From: Carposina sasakii
Lineage: Eukaryota > Arthropoda > Insecta > Lepidoptera > Carposinidae
Direction: 5' to 3'
Length of the DNA: 64,000 nucleotides
Assembly: GCA_014607495.2 (NCBI GenBank)
Contig: CP053149.1
Coordinates: 14,024,120 to 14,088,119, forward strand
Position numbers and translations under genes: made by a program. The notes beneath the pieces were generated by a model. The model saw only the letters and a program-made list of their open reading frames with translations, was not told the origin of the DNA and did not search any database. Shown piece after piece: positions 36,566 through 48,533 of the stretch (position 1 is its first letter; every line of letters begins with the position of its first letter).

Positions 36566-36942
36566 TATATAGGGTGTTTTTTCGTTGCCACCCTTAACAA
36601 AGGGTACGTAATCTATACGTCATATAAAGTAAGTTTATACCAGAAAAAATGCTGAGACACCATGTAACTTTTTTAAATTATTTTTTTAATTACTAGATCG
36701 GGCGAAATTTATAGTGTCCAGTGTTTATGCTAGTTTTTTCATAGACAGATATTAATTATATCTCGTGAAAAATCTTGCTACGCGCGTCTATGTGCATTTA
36801 TGCAGACAAACGCAGTCTATTTACTCAACTTTGGACCCTAATATCTTGGGAACCAGACACTTCCCAGGTATGCTTCCATGGAGAAAAATAATCGTAATAA
36901 TGAAAAGAATCCGTAGTTTTCGGGAACGTTGACGAAAAAATA
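36566..36942 (-). mobile_element. MITE family C, copy 2
   Basis: Reverse-oriented copy beginning TATATAGGGTGTTTTTTCGT and ending in the CGGGAACGTTGACGAAAAAA region. A family A fragment (36945-37105) follows directly. Confidence 0.8.
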
Positions 36943-36944
36943 TG

Positions 36945-37105
36945 AATACAAAAGTTTGTGAGGATGAATGTGTCTATGTGTATATATTTGTCACTCTCTC
37001 ACGCTAAAACTACTGAACAGATTTTGATAAAACTTGCTAGGTTTACTCTAACACCTATAAAGTTCACGTAGACAAGTCGTGGGCGGCCGCTAGTATTTAA
37101 TAAAT
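36945..37105. repeat. Repeat family A fragment
   Basis: Contains AAAGTTTGTGAGGATGAATG, CTCACGCTAAAACTACTGAA and ends in GGGCGGCCGCTAGTATTTAA. Same dispersed family as 489-835 and 56757-56955, in the opposite orientation to some copies. Confidence 0.6.
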
Positions 37106-37160
37106 ACTAGTATATATACTATATTATAATATACTATATACTATATTATAATATAATAGT
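37105..37160. repeat. AT microsatellite
   Basis: Low-complexity run of TACTATATTATAATA units directly after the family A fragment. Confidence 0.8.
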
Positions 37161-37592
37161 AACTTATATTAGGTTTTCTCTATAGCCTCCAACGTATATT
37201 TTGATGTTAAATGTTCATTTCTTTACATAACATCACACATTATTACATACTCATCGGGTATTCGCCGTTTTTCCATTGGCCGACAACCACACGATATCGT
37301 GTCGTTATCGTTATGTATGAAAGCAGGCATAAGAATTAGCAAATGCGAGTATGCAAACATTTCTTAAGTTTACCACCCATTGACAAAATGTGATATTTGA
37401 GGTATTTCCGTTGACATATCTATTAATTAAATGGTCATGGGATCTATAAATACTGGTATTGGTATTAGATTTAATCAATCGCGACCTGAATTAGGTAGGC
37501 ATTAATGTGTGTGGTCGGGTGCCGATGACACCATTACTGATCGGTACTAGTTCAATGTCATCATAATACCTGTCCAAGATATATCCCATTAT

Positions 37593-37697
37593 TATACAGG
37601 ATGTAACAGAACCCCTTCTAAGCCGAATGATATGACAATAATATTTTCATTGGCATTTCGCTTCACATAACCCTTCTATTCTATTACACCCAGTATA
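37593..37697. mobile_element. Short MITE related to family B
   Basis: Ends TATACAGGATGTAACAGAAC and CTATTACACCCAGTATA, about 105 bp. It abuts the full B copy at 37694 and the two share the TATA at their junction, which suggests insertion into an existing element's terminal TA. Confidence 0.65.
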
Positions 37698-37961
37698 CAG
37701 GATGTAACAAAAAGGGTATGTTAAGCGAAAACCTATGTAAATAGCCCACTATAGAGAACCTATCTACAAAATTTGACACTCGAAATCACATTTTTATTTT
37801 TTAAGATTGTATGAAAATTCCTGAGATATTTAAAAATTCTCCATACTATCGGGAAAAATAAACATGTGGTTTCGGGTCTCAAATTTTGTAGATAGGTTCT
37901 CTACAGTGGGCTATTTACATAACTTTTCGCTTAACATACCCTTTTTGTTACACCCTGTATA
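37694..37961. mobile_element. MITE family B, copy 2
   Basis: Ends TATACAGGATGTAACAAAAA and TTTTTGTTACACCCTGTATA. Internal arms match copy 1 closely, including the TTTGTAGATAGGTTCTCTAC block. 268 bp, the same length as copy 1. Confidence 0.88.
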
Positions 37962-40900
37962 CTGCTGCACTATAGGTGCTGTGTTTATTAGACTAAATTT
38001 TTAAAGTGACATAGGACTCTTCTTGAGTTTCAGCACAAGTATTTATAGGTATCTATAATAGCCCATCACCTAATTGAAGTAGGTAAATACTTTAAGTTTA
38101 CCTGACTGAACCCCACACTTCTTAAGAATTTCTTTTTTCTCTCTATAGTTTTAGTGAAAGTATGATATTTGTATGAGTAGGACAGAACTATTTATTCTTT
38201 TAAAAAAAAACCAAGACCAACAAAAATTGACAAACGATCGAGAGAAAATTAAAATAATTAACTGATTCGTGGCGCCTATCTGAGGTGACTGGAGTACATT
38301 TAATAACACAAAGGCTTATCATTACAACTGATCAGGATTTTAATATTAAGGGCCTGAGCATACTAAACGAAAAATTGCTGAAATATACTTACCTAATTTT
38401 TGTTGTCATTATCGATCGTTGTCAATATTTATTGATATCAATTTTGGGTTACTAATGTAAATAAAGTAATAAATATACGATCTATGTATTGGACTATTAC
38501 GATTGGGTCTTGGCGCCAGTGATTTTATAAAGTTGGTCAAATTTTCGTACCTACTTTTTCAATAAGTTCCGTATACTTCAGCCGGTAAAAGCCATAATCT
38601 ATAGAAAGAACACTTACTTTTAGTTTATTACTGTTTAAAATGAGACTTTTTTTTGCCATTATTTTTTTTATACAGTGTAGAATCCAGACATGGCTGATAA
38701 TACTAGTAGAAGTAAAAAAAATATATCTTTCATAAAAATTAACATTAATTTTTGGACGACTTTTTAACTGTTACATATTATTGAAATTCAGCAGAGCTAC
38801 TGTCTAACAATATTTAAACACTTTATTTTAATTTTATACGAGCTGTAGGCCATATCCCTAATTGAATATGCGTCAAGCCTTAAACTCGGGGACTGTAACC
38901 GGCATTTAAAGTTAAAACGAGTGAAGAATCCGATGTCTCATTTTGGAGCGTGTGAAACTTTTAGGGTAAGATGAACAGGCCGAGAAAAAATATTTAAAAT
39001 AGGTGAGAAGTAGTATAATGGAGTAAAAGTAAAATAAAATTAATCCTATATGAAATGTTTAGTTTTTCAGCTGGTAGCAGATAAGTTTATTTCAAAAATG
39101 AATATATCTATTTGAAATTACTTAAGACGCGTAACGTCATTACCAGAAATTATTGATGATGGGGCCCGCGCACCGCTGAATACTTATATGGTTGTAACAT
39201 AAAAATATCAAAAACACGTCAATTTCATTAAGAAAATCCAAGGTCAATCCCTATTTATATGGCTAAGCTCATTTGCGACTACATTCTCCATAAATTTCAT
39301 TTTTCTTCTCATACTCGTAATATCTTCGACAATAATAATTGTAAATTATTTAATTATGGTAAGAAAATAACGCTTTACGCTTTTTCTGAGAATCATAAAC
39401 TACCGACTCTAAACGTATGAAATTCCTTATTCTGTCGAAAAATACACAAATTGCCTACTGACATGGGACCTCCCCTGGTTTTGTATTTTTGGACGTCATT
39501 CGGCAAGCTGTAAAATGTTTATTACCCTTATTCCAATAATAAAATAACATTTACTTATTTATTTTGCAGTTTGTAAAAATCCATGACACTTTACTTAGCT
39601 GGGATTGGTACCATAAACTAATATACCTATACACAGGTATGTGTAACTTCTTAATTAATAGAGCTCTGTAATATTAACTATATTGAGTTTATAACATGTT
39701 ATAGTTAGTATCTTGCATACTCTAATAGGTATATTTGCAAGCTTACTCATAACCACAGAACAAGTGTTCTGTGCTCATAACTAAATTTTCCCATCTTGAC
39801 TTTTTATCTGTCTTTTTCCACTAAGGACCATTTATTTTCCAACGTTATCAGATGGCCCTGCATTTCTCTTCCAATTTCTGTTGTTGTATTAGCAATCATA
39901 CTTCTAGAAGTAATATCCTAAAATAGCATGTAACGTGCAAACTAAAATTAAAACACGTTAGATTGCCGTAAAAATACTTGTCGACACTTGTCCTACATAA
40001 ATACGAGTATCTGATCCCAAAAAACCATTGTCTACTATTGACCCAACAAAACGTTTGAGGTGTACAAATTTCCGCGTTCAAACAAAAAACTTGCAGACCT
40101 TATCAGCTAATACTATTTGTGTTCAAGTAAACCCGAATTGCGGTACTTTTATAACTTAACTACTCAGAATAGGAGAATCCTTTGAAAAGCTTCGGACTCT
40201 TTGTTTAATGCAATTTTGAAGCGTCTCTCCTTTGTCATGTTATCAGTACGAGCTTTCTGGAGAAAGGTAATGTCTTTGTCAGATGTAACCAAATTAGGAG
40301 TTTTGTAAGTGTTTTAATTTTTGCTATCTAGAGATTTAAACGATTCTTAATCTATACTATACATACAGGTAGGTATGACCGTTAGGCCAGGTGTAAATTA
40401 TTCGTCAACTAGTAGCTCCTTTATATCTCTTTCTCCTATTTAAGAGTTAAGTTGACTATGTAGCTTTTCTTCACCCTACCCTGTAACCATTTACTTGACG
40501 TAGTCGGTTCAATATTTATACATACCTGTTTTTCTACCACTCATTCTTATTGGTCGCTATCTCGATAAATACACCCAGTTGCATCTTTTCCTTTACGTAG
40601 TCCTTCTCTTCCTCTATATCCAACACTCTCTGTAATATACTCTTCATCTAGCTTAACATGTTAACGACACGGCACGATCAGCACAAAATTCAAATCTGAT
40701 ATTTATTTTTAAATGTTTTTAGCATAATAACACTGAATATACAGTTATTTTACTCCTTAACAATGATAGGGTTTTTTTAAAATGGGCTTACTTACTGACT
40801 GTCCCGATTTTAACACAAGCCACCTTTGTTTCTATAATAGTATAACATTCTTAGTACCTACATAAACATGTGGTAAAATCCATTTTTCCCCGAAGTCGCC

Positions 40901-41223
40901 TTCGCTTTTGTTTTCAATTGTAGTGGTTTTGAGTATAAGTGAAAGGATACCCTTTGCGGTATCATTATTCTATTGTTCGCTTAATTGTTTAAAATGCACT
41001 ACCGAAATACTGGCATTTTTTGACAACAGTTGAAAGTTCAATGTTATCTTATTAGTTTGGTTCGGTGAAGCATAAGACATAAAAGAGAAAGACTGACCAT
41101 TTTAGATAATGAAATAAAAACGTGCGGTCACTTTTGGTAGATTTCAGTTTAGTTCATTGATTTGAGTTATAGTTTTACCATCTTTTAACTGAATAGACTA
41201 CATTATAAATCTAGCTATAATTT
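37962..41223. other. AT-rich spacer, nothing recognised
   Basis: No supported exon and no family-matched repeat. Short ORFs here, such as 39896-40081, have AT-driven composition. Confidence 0.5.
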
Positions 41224-41325
41224 GTAGCAGCAAAGCTGAAGCAATGCAGGCGTCATTCTGCACTCTGAACCTCGCTCCGCGTACTCATACTTATCGCGAT
41301 AGCATTGCTTCGGCTTTGCTACTGC
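41224..41325. mobile_element. MITE family E, truncated copy 2
   Basis: Arms GTAGCAGCAAAGCTGAAGCA and GCATTGCTTCGGCTTTGCTA form a hairpin around a short GC-rich loop, with TTATCGCGATAGC as in copy 1. The CCCCCTGATTAC ends are missing. Confidence 0.6.
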
Positions 41326-42596
41326 AATTTATGTACTTTTATTAGTCCAGCCGTACCTATTACTAAATATCATTTATAAGGAAACAAACATTGATATATT
41401 TACTACATTTTCTGTACCAGAATTCGAACACAGAACCTTCAGAGTCATCTGAAGCTAATATTTGAGTTTCAAGTCATCTAATCCTTCTTTGTGTTCTTTG
41501 CACGTGCTTCCTATGATTTATTGTGGGTTTTGTGTAATCTCTTTGTTTTGCGTAAATATTTAACAAAAAAACTTATTTTAGATACACGTGTAGAGTATTT
41601 TTTTAATCTAATGATATAGAAACGTGCAACCTACTTTCATACCTCAGTATTAATAGTATTCGTTCCTAGAATAAAACGTACAAATTAACGATATCTTCAC
41701 AATTGTATTACATACTTCTTATCAGAAAACACGCTCTTCTTAGAAACTTAGACGAATAGTGAATTAAAATGTTATTCTTTATACGTTCATGGTAAACCAC
41801 AACTTTATTAACGTAACCAGCATATAAACTTAAGTCATCATCGAAAACTAATAAAAACCACATGATTCGCTCGAAAATATACCAGAAAAACCGTAGTACA
41901 TTCAGGTACAAAAATCTAATAGATGATGCCTTCATCAAAGTTTCTTTTTCATGAAAAATGATTCATAATACCAATTAATCTTTATACCACAAAGAGATCT
42001 ATAAAAACCTGGCTTTTTGCCAATGGAATAGATGGTATAATTTGAACAAATTAGGCGACAAAATTGGCACATTTTTGTCTAAATTATGGTTATTTAAAGT
42101 TGTTTTGTGAGATAAGGCTATTAATGCTGCAGGGGGTGTGGTCGAGGGATGGGGTGTATCTTATTCGGAATGTCGATAGATATACCACCCACTATGATTA
42201 ATTCATGTTCCAAGATATCTTGTATGTTTTAATTCATGTAAGAATTCTCCTCTTCATTGAATTAAAAATTAAATAGCGTAGTTTAAGAAAATTTGGCTTC
42301 GGCAAATTATGGATACCTAGTAATAAAAAAGGATTGAAACTACCATACATAGTCGAGAGATGATACGATAGGTATCATGTACTCGTATTTTCTTGAGAAT
42401 AGGTATAGAATCTATTGCTATAAATCATAATTTCTCAAAATTAGTTTTTATTTCTTCCGTGCGTATCATAAGAACTAGCGACTAGTGTCACTGATCTTGT
42501 GGTTTGGCCGCTAAACGTGACTGTAGGATCTTCTGGATGATCATATATATCGACCTATAGGAGTACTTTAAATTAAAAACTGGAACGTACTCTGTG

Positions 42597-42801
42597 TCAA
42601 AGACTGAAACCAATAATCATCGACACAAATCCCATCACTATCAGGAATTCCTCACACACGGAATCATAGAGCGCTGACTTGTCCTGTTCCCGACCTTTCC
42701 CTCTCACCTCCCTCTTCAACTCCACGGATTTAGAGAAAGACAGGTGCATTCTGATGAATTTATTGAGCTCCATTATCAACGTGTGAGTCCGACACCGCTC
42801 G
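42597..42801 (-). CDS. Possible terminal exon of an unrecognised membrane protein
   Basis: A strong acceptor (cattctttctcag|c) opens a frame of 67 codons to a TGA at 42597. The peptide begins ERCRTHTLIMELNKF, has a basic/charged middle (KREVRGKGREQDKSALYDSV) and ends in a hydrophobic tail (EEFLIVMGFVSMIIGFSL). The tail could be a C-terminal membrane segment. Codons look less AT-driven than nearby ORFs. I do not recognise the family and found no upstream exon with matching phase; the promoter-like GC patch at 43440-43510 is on the same strand. Confidence 0.35.
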
Positions 42802-43418
42802 CTGAGAAAGAATGCCCAATTATAGTAAATTACACTATATAAACATGTTTTGGGTCTCTTAAATATGATGGAATGTGATTTTTGAATGTTAAGTTATTAT
42901 TAACATCTGCGGATTGAGTTGTCTTTTTGTGCGGTGAAATTACTTAATTTAATTTTTAGGTGCAAATATATCTTACACTTGACAAATAGGTTTTAGCTTT
43001 GTTGTTTGATTTCATGCCCATATCATGATTTGCCAATTCATTAACAAATAATATCGCAGAACAAAAGTAGAATGTACGTTAGGACAAAGTACCTATGTAC
43101 TTTTTTTATTGCTTATTTTATTTCTACTTATATACTTACCTCCTACTTAACCATCACACACATAGCCCTTTACAAATCTTTTTAAAAATGCATAATACAT
43201 AGGCCTATTCCACAAAATTACATTGCAATAAAAAACTCTTTCTTATTTTTTCAATCTATACAGTATACATCCCATTCATGTAGGCGTCAAACCCAATTTT
43301 CTCCAACATATTTCATAAAACTTAAAACACTCCAGCGATGGCCGATTTCGGCTCGTTTTAGTACGTCATAATAGCAATATCCTGTCCATTGATTGTCAAA
43401 AATTTGAAATTTCGGCAA

Positions 43419-43505
43419 TTACAGCCCACCTCCCACGAGAGCTTTGAGAACCGCGCACCCGGCGCAGGCGCATCCAAATCTTAAAAGGTCCGCCATCGCT
43501 TCCAT
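43419..43505 (-). other. GC-rich promoter-like patch with a 28-codon small ORF
   Basis: The region 43440-43510 is GC-rich and holds a GCGCAGGCGCAT motif resembling NRF-1 sites. On the minus strand a 28-residue frame reads MEAMADLLRFGCACAGCAVL and then KALVGGGL. It may be the 5' end of a transcript feeding the candidate exon at 42597-42801, but no splice donor gives a compatible phase. Speculative. Confidence 0.2.
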
Positions 43506-44461
43506 ATTGCGTGGTATATGACATAAGAGGCAGCGGGATATTCAATATTCGTAGTTTAGATAGGTATCGATCTTTATATCTAAAAATTAAAGATCTTTGT
43601 GAATAAAGTTGAAACCAAAACGAAAGCAAGCAATACAGACAATCAAATTTTTGTGGGAGATTTATCTCAGTCGCTTAATTATGACACATAAAACGAACTC
43701 CTATGTAATTTTTCGAACAAAACAACTCTATGGTGGGATTTGGAGATATCAATCAATCAATCAATTTTATTTGCACAAAATATGGGTAAGTTTAACAATC
43801 GATAGATAAAGAATATAAAAATATAAAATTGATCCAACATACTTTGCCAAGAGTGTAGCATGCAAATATTCAAATCAAAATCACATAAACATAAAAAAAG
43901 AAACAAATAACATCATATAAAATTAATACATACTAAAATATTGTCTAGCCAATTTTAGGATTGTTCTGGGAATACATTTTAAAAGCACTTACTTATAATT
44001 AAATCTTCTTGAGCGCCCAAAGTAGTAGTATTTAGTACAATTATCCAATACAAACATAAAAAATAGGTTTCCGCTTTATCTCTTCCTCTCTCAACTTGCA
44101 CCACAAAGATTCCGAAAAGTTTTTCTAATTTTTTTCCCTGTTGGCTTTTGTGCGCGCTAGCGCCGCGGCACGAAGCTCACTAAAGGTGTCTAAGGCGTAT
44201 CTCCCATAATGACGATCGCTACATATTTATTTTTGTGTTGTGCATTCTTATCCTGACATGTAAATAAATGAATTTGTTGAGTTTTTGTAGGTTAATTTGC
44301 TCTTCGATTTCGCGCTTTCATGGTGGCGGCATGGCCCATTGTTGGGAATGGTTCAGCTTTATTAGATGTGTTTGACAAAGTTTAGCGGTTATATGTATAG
44401 GGTTTTTGTTAATTACTGTCGACATAGAAATTATATTGTCTCTCTAATAACTTAATGTTAG

Positions 44462-45073
44462 CTCTATTGAGAGGTCGCCCACCACCGGGCCCTACACCCT
44501 CCGCTGACCCTCGGATCTGCCGACTTATGGTCATGAACACAAGACACTACAGTCGTAACGAGAAGCCAGATCCAAGCACCTAACATGCAACCGAATAAAC
44601 AATACATAGCTGCTAATCCAAAAACCAATTAAAATTTTAATCGACATATGTTTCGCCAACACCCGTGGCATCATCAGGATTAGTTTTCCATCTTAGTTCT
44701 ATCTACCGAACCAACTAACTAACAACTAAAAGCAATGTATTGCAAATCATATTTATACCCTCAATCGAAATATCAAATAAAAAATGTTAATACCTACATA
44801 TTAGTTTAGAAATATAAAATTATTATAGATAAATAAATATTAAATATAAACTAATATGTATATTTTTAATATATTATGTCGTTTAAAATTTTAATTGGTT
44901 TTCGGATTAGCAGCTATGTATTTATGGTTGCATGCTAGGTGCTTGGATCTGGCTTCTCGTTACAGTCGTTTCTTGTTTCTCGTTCTTAGTGTCTTGTGTT
45001 CGTGATCATGAGTCGGCAGATCCGAGGGTCAGCGGAGGTTGTAGGGCCCGGTGGTGGGCGACCCCTCAATAGA
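44462..45073. mobile_element. Foldback element F, copy 2
   Basis: Arms start GGTCGCCCACCACCGGGCCC and, inverted, end GGGCCCGGTGGTGGGCGACC. Each arm continues through CTGACCCTCGGATCTG and a GCTGCTAATCC/GGATTAGCAGC pair to ATTTTAATCGACAT. The unpaired centre (about 44645-44885) contains TTTCGCCAACACCCGTGGCA and AT-rich DNA. The flanks CTCTATTGAG and CTCAATAGAG are inverted, not direct, copies. Confidence 0.85.
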
Positions 45074-45190
45074 GATTTGAACTTCCGAATAGTGACGCCT
45101 GATTCAATTAAATATTTTGACCTTTATGCATACAAAACCAAAAGACGTTAACATGGGCAGGTAAATTTATAAATTAGGTAGGTACCTAAC

Positions 45191-45392
45191 TATACAAGGT
45201 GATTTTTCGTTGCCACCCTTAACGAAGCGTACGTACTTTATACATCAAATAAAGTAAGTTTATGCCAAAAAAAAATGCTGGGAAAAGATGTAATTTTTTT
45301 TTAAATTACTTGATCGAGCGAAATTCATTCCAGTATTTATGCTAGTTTTTCATAGACAGAAATTAATTATTTCTCGTGAAAAAATCTTGCTA
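45191..45392 (-). mobile_element. MITE family C, truncated copy 3
   Basis: Starts TATACAAGGTGATTTTTCGT and runs to TTCTCGTGAAAAAATCTTGC, where homology to the family stops. About half the normal length. Confidence 0.75.
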
Positions 45393-46034
45393 AAGTTTTT
45401 CAAAATGAACAGTATTATAGGAAACAATTATAGCCAAATGAAGCTGACAATAGTTCCTAATATCTACGAGTAATACAGTAACATACCTATATACAGGATG
45501 GTTGTAACGTTAGTTACATTTGCATTATTTATAACATCAGCTACTCAATAGCTCCCACAAAACAAGCGACCACATTAACAAACCTGTTGCCATCAATAAA
45601 GAGGTTTCGGGCAATCCACAAAGCGTCTACATTTATCTGTTCCTTTGTGGACCGTCCACATTTTACACCACCAACCTCGTCCCAAGGCCATGTGCCATGA
45701 ATGAAGCGGTTTATAGGCACTAATTCGACTAAATGGGTCTGTTTGTGAATGAAAGTGCAAGAACAATGGCTTGAGTAGTGTGTAGCAGTAAAAGTTGGCG
45801 CCAGCGTTATTGCATAAAAGGGCTAGCCAGTTTTTCGGGTATATTTTAATAGCGATGGCTGACGACTAATATTTTGGGTTATTGGAATAATTTTTACTGT
45901 TTAAGACCACACAGAGAGAAATAGTTATCGGGTTGCAATTGTGTTTGCCCTTGTTTAAATTGCCTGGAATATGGTGGCATATACCTACCCTGTTGGCATA
46001 TACCTACCTACCCTGTAAAACTACCATTTATACG

Positions 46035-46409
46035 TATAATAAAAATGTTACGGATCGCTGTCTGTACATGGAAGATATATGAGGAAAAATATTATAGGAG
46101 TCCTTTATCAACGCAATAGTACCCAAAACAATGATTTTTGAAATTTTTGTCTTGTTTGTCGGTTTGTCTTTTTATATGTTTATCTGTTTGTCTGTGCGTT
46201 TGTGCACGCTAATCTCTGGAACGGTTGAACCAATTTCGATGCAGTTTTCAGTAATATATTATGACAGGTCCCACTTAACATATAGGCTACTATATGTTAA
46301 GTGGGACCTGTCATAATATATCCCGGGAAAATGTTTTTATCCCGGATAATTTCGATATTTTGTTTTTTTTCTGTAGTCCACGCGGACGGAGTCGCGGGCG
46401 TCCATTAGT
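46035..46409 (-). repeat. Repeat family A with internal inverted junction
   Basis: Reverse-oriented copy ending GGACGGAGTCGCGGGCGTCC. Near 46261-46318 it contains a head-to-head palindrome: GACAGGTCCCACTTAACATA then its complement. The body includes CAATGATTTTTGAAATTTTT and the GTTTGTCTG-rich run; short ORFs here (46131-46316) are repeat-borne. Confidence 0.75.
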
Positions 46410-47857
46410 TATTAAATAAAGATATGGAAATAAATTTACCATAGAAATTCTATCCTACGTAGAATATAGTTGTCAGACTCAATAGAAGTTATAAATAATA
46501 ATAAAGAAATGAAAATGAGCGTTATGGTGAAATGAGCAAACATTTAGACAAGCAGTATTGTAATGCTTATTAAATGAAATTAAATCGGAAACGGTTCGTT
46601 AGAGACCTAGGTGAGGGACCACTTTACGACATCTCAGAAAAATCCGCTGAAAAATTATTAGGTGAAATTCAAATAACGTTGATCTTCGTACTTGTTATGT
46701 TGTTGTCAGATATTAGCACGAGTGTTTGTAACTCTAACGGTTCAATTTCATTTCATTCATCGAAAATCCACATAACTTCGTTAATGAAACGGACATCAAT
46801 AAACCATGTACGTCATTAAATAAGGAGTTTATCATCGAAATCGTTGTGTCACAACACATGTGCAAATGAAATCGAACGAGACACGACGATGTATTCAATA
46901 AATGCAAAGATGAAGCGATAAAGATATGATTGAGATATGAAATCATGCGTGAAACGAGTCAAATATGAAACGGAACGTTAAACTTGCGACATCGTTCACA
47001 GATCGACGTTGTACGAAGATGATAGGACGAAAGCTTGGAAATGAAGATAAGCTTTTACGTTGCTTCACCACATTGAGCAGTATAGTCATCAAAATGATGA
47101 CTAATTTCGATGCGAAAGGTTGTAATATTTAAATTTAGCGCCTTTTGCTTCTTGACTTAAGTTGTCTTTCATGTCAAATTTTAATGTTACTTTGGCTACC
47201 GGCCTTACGAAGAGTGCAGTAAAAGAGAATATAAAATAACAATAATAGAGATAATAAGAAGCTTGGTGCAATCTTTTATACCAAAATGATTCCATGATTT
47301 ATATTCTCTGCACAAGAAAGCTCACTGATCTTTATCAATAACAAAATACATTGAACTTACATTTGCAATTAATATTATTAACTTAAACCATCACAAGTAA
47401 AAAACTGTCCCGATATACACGAGATACGATCTTATAAAGGTGTTGCCACACTGCCGTTAGTAAAAACTTAAATAACTTTATTTAAATTTGGTAACATGTA
47501 GTAATATCTCTTTTTTTTACCAATCGTTGGCTGTGTTATGCTCCTAGTATAATGTTATGATGTATGTATCGCATAATATTTATTTACAGTAATTACTAAG
47601 CATAGGTAATGGCTGTAATGTTCCCTTACATACTTCACATTCTGTCATTTCTGTTAGTTTAAATACTAGTAGTCACTTGCTAGGTACCCCCGGAATTTTC
47701 AGTGCTTTGTTTGCATTTCTCTAGTCGCCTCTGTTGATTCTTTTTATAGGAGATTCGGTGGCGGGAACAAGTGGTGGGTCAATCCCGGATTTTAACGGCT
47801 GCGATAGTAATATTATTGTATCGAATCCATTTTTAATTCATTTTGTTATTAATGCCA
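46410..47857. other. Spacer with purine-rich stretch, nothing recognised
   Basis: 46490-47060 is rich in GAAA/GATGA-type purine runs on the plus strand. ORFs at 46574-46946 and 47101-47295 lack family or splice support. Confidence 0.4.
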
Positions 47858-48156
47858 TATACAGAGTGTAACAAAAGGGGTATGTTAAGCGAAGAGCTAA
47901 GTAAACAGCCCACTTAAAGGAATCTACCTACAAAATTTCAGACTCGAAATCACAAATTTATTTTTCCAGATTGTATGGAGAATTCTTAAACAACTTAGGA
48001 ACCATTTATTTATTTATTATTTAGGAAATTAGGAACATAGCAACCTTGAAAAATAAACATGTGATTTCGAGTCTCAAATTTTGGAAATAGGTTTTCTATA
48101 GTGGGCTATTTATATAGCTTTTCGCTTAACATACCATTTCTTTTACACCCTGTATA
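47858..48156. mobile_element. MITE family B, copy 3
   Basis: Ends TATACAGAGTGTAACAAAAG and TTTTACACCCTGTATA. It is longer than other copies because of an AT-rich insertion near 47990-48045. Its right TATA is also the left TATA of a family C copy. Confidence 0.85.
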
Positions 48157-48533
48157 CAGGGTGTTTTTTTGTGGCCACCTTTAACGAAGGGTACGTATTC
48201 TATACATGAAATAAAATAAGTTTATGCCAAAAAAAATGCTGGGAATTTTTTTTTTTTTTAATTTATATTCCTTGATCGTGTGAAATTTATAGTGTCTAGT
48301 GTTTATGTTAGTTTTTTTATAGACAGATATTAATTATTTTCCGTGAAAAAATCCTGCTACGCGCGTCTATGTGCATTTATGCAGAAAAACGCAGTCTATT
48401 TACTCAACTTTGGACCCTAATATTTTGGAAACCAGACACTTCCCAGGTATGCTTCCATGGAGAAAAATGATCGTGATGATGAGGAGATTCCGTAGTTTTC
48501 GGGAACGTTGGCGACCAAAAATCAGCCTGTATA
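48153..48533 (-). mobile_element. MITE family C, copy 4 (abuts B)
   Basis: Starts TATACAGGGTGTTTTTTTGT and ends in the GGGAACGTTGGCGACCAAAA region. It shares four bases with the end of family B copy 3. Near full length. Confidence 0.85.
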
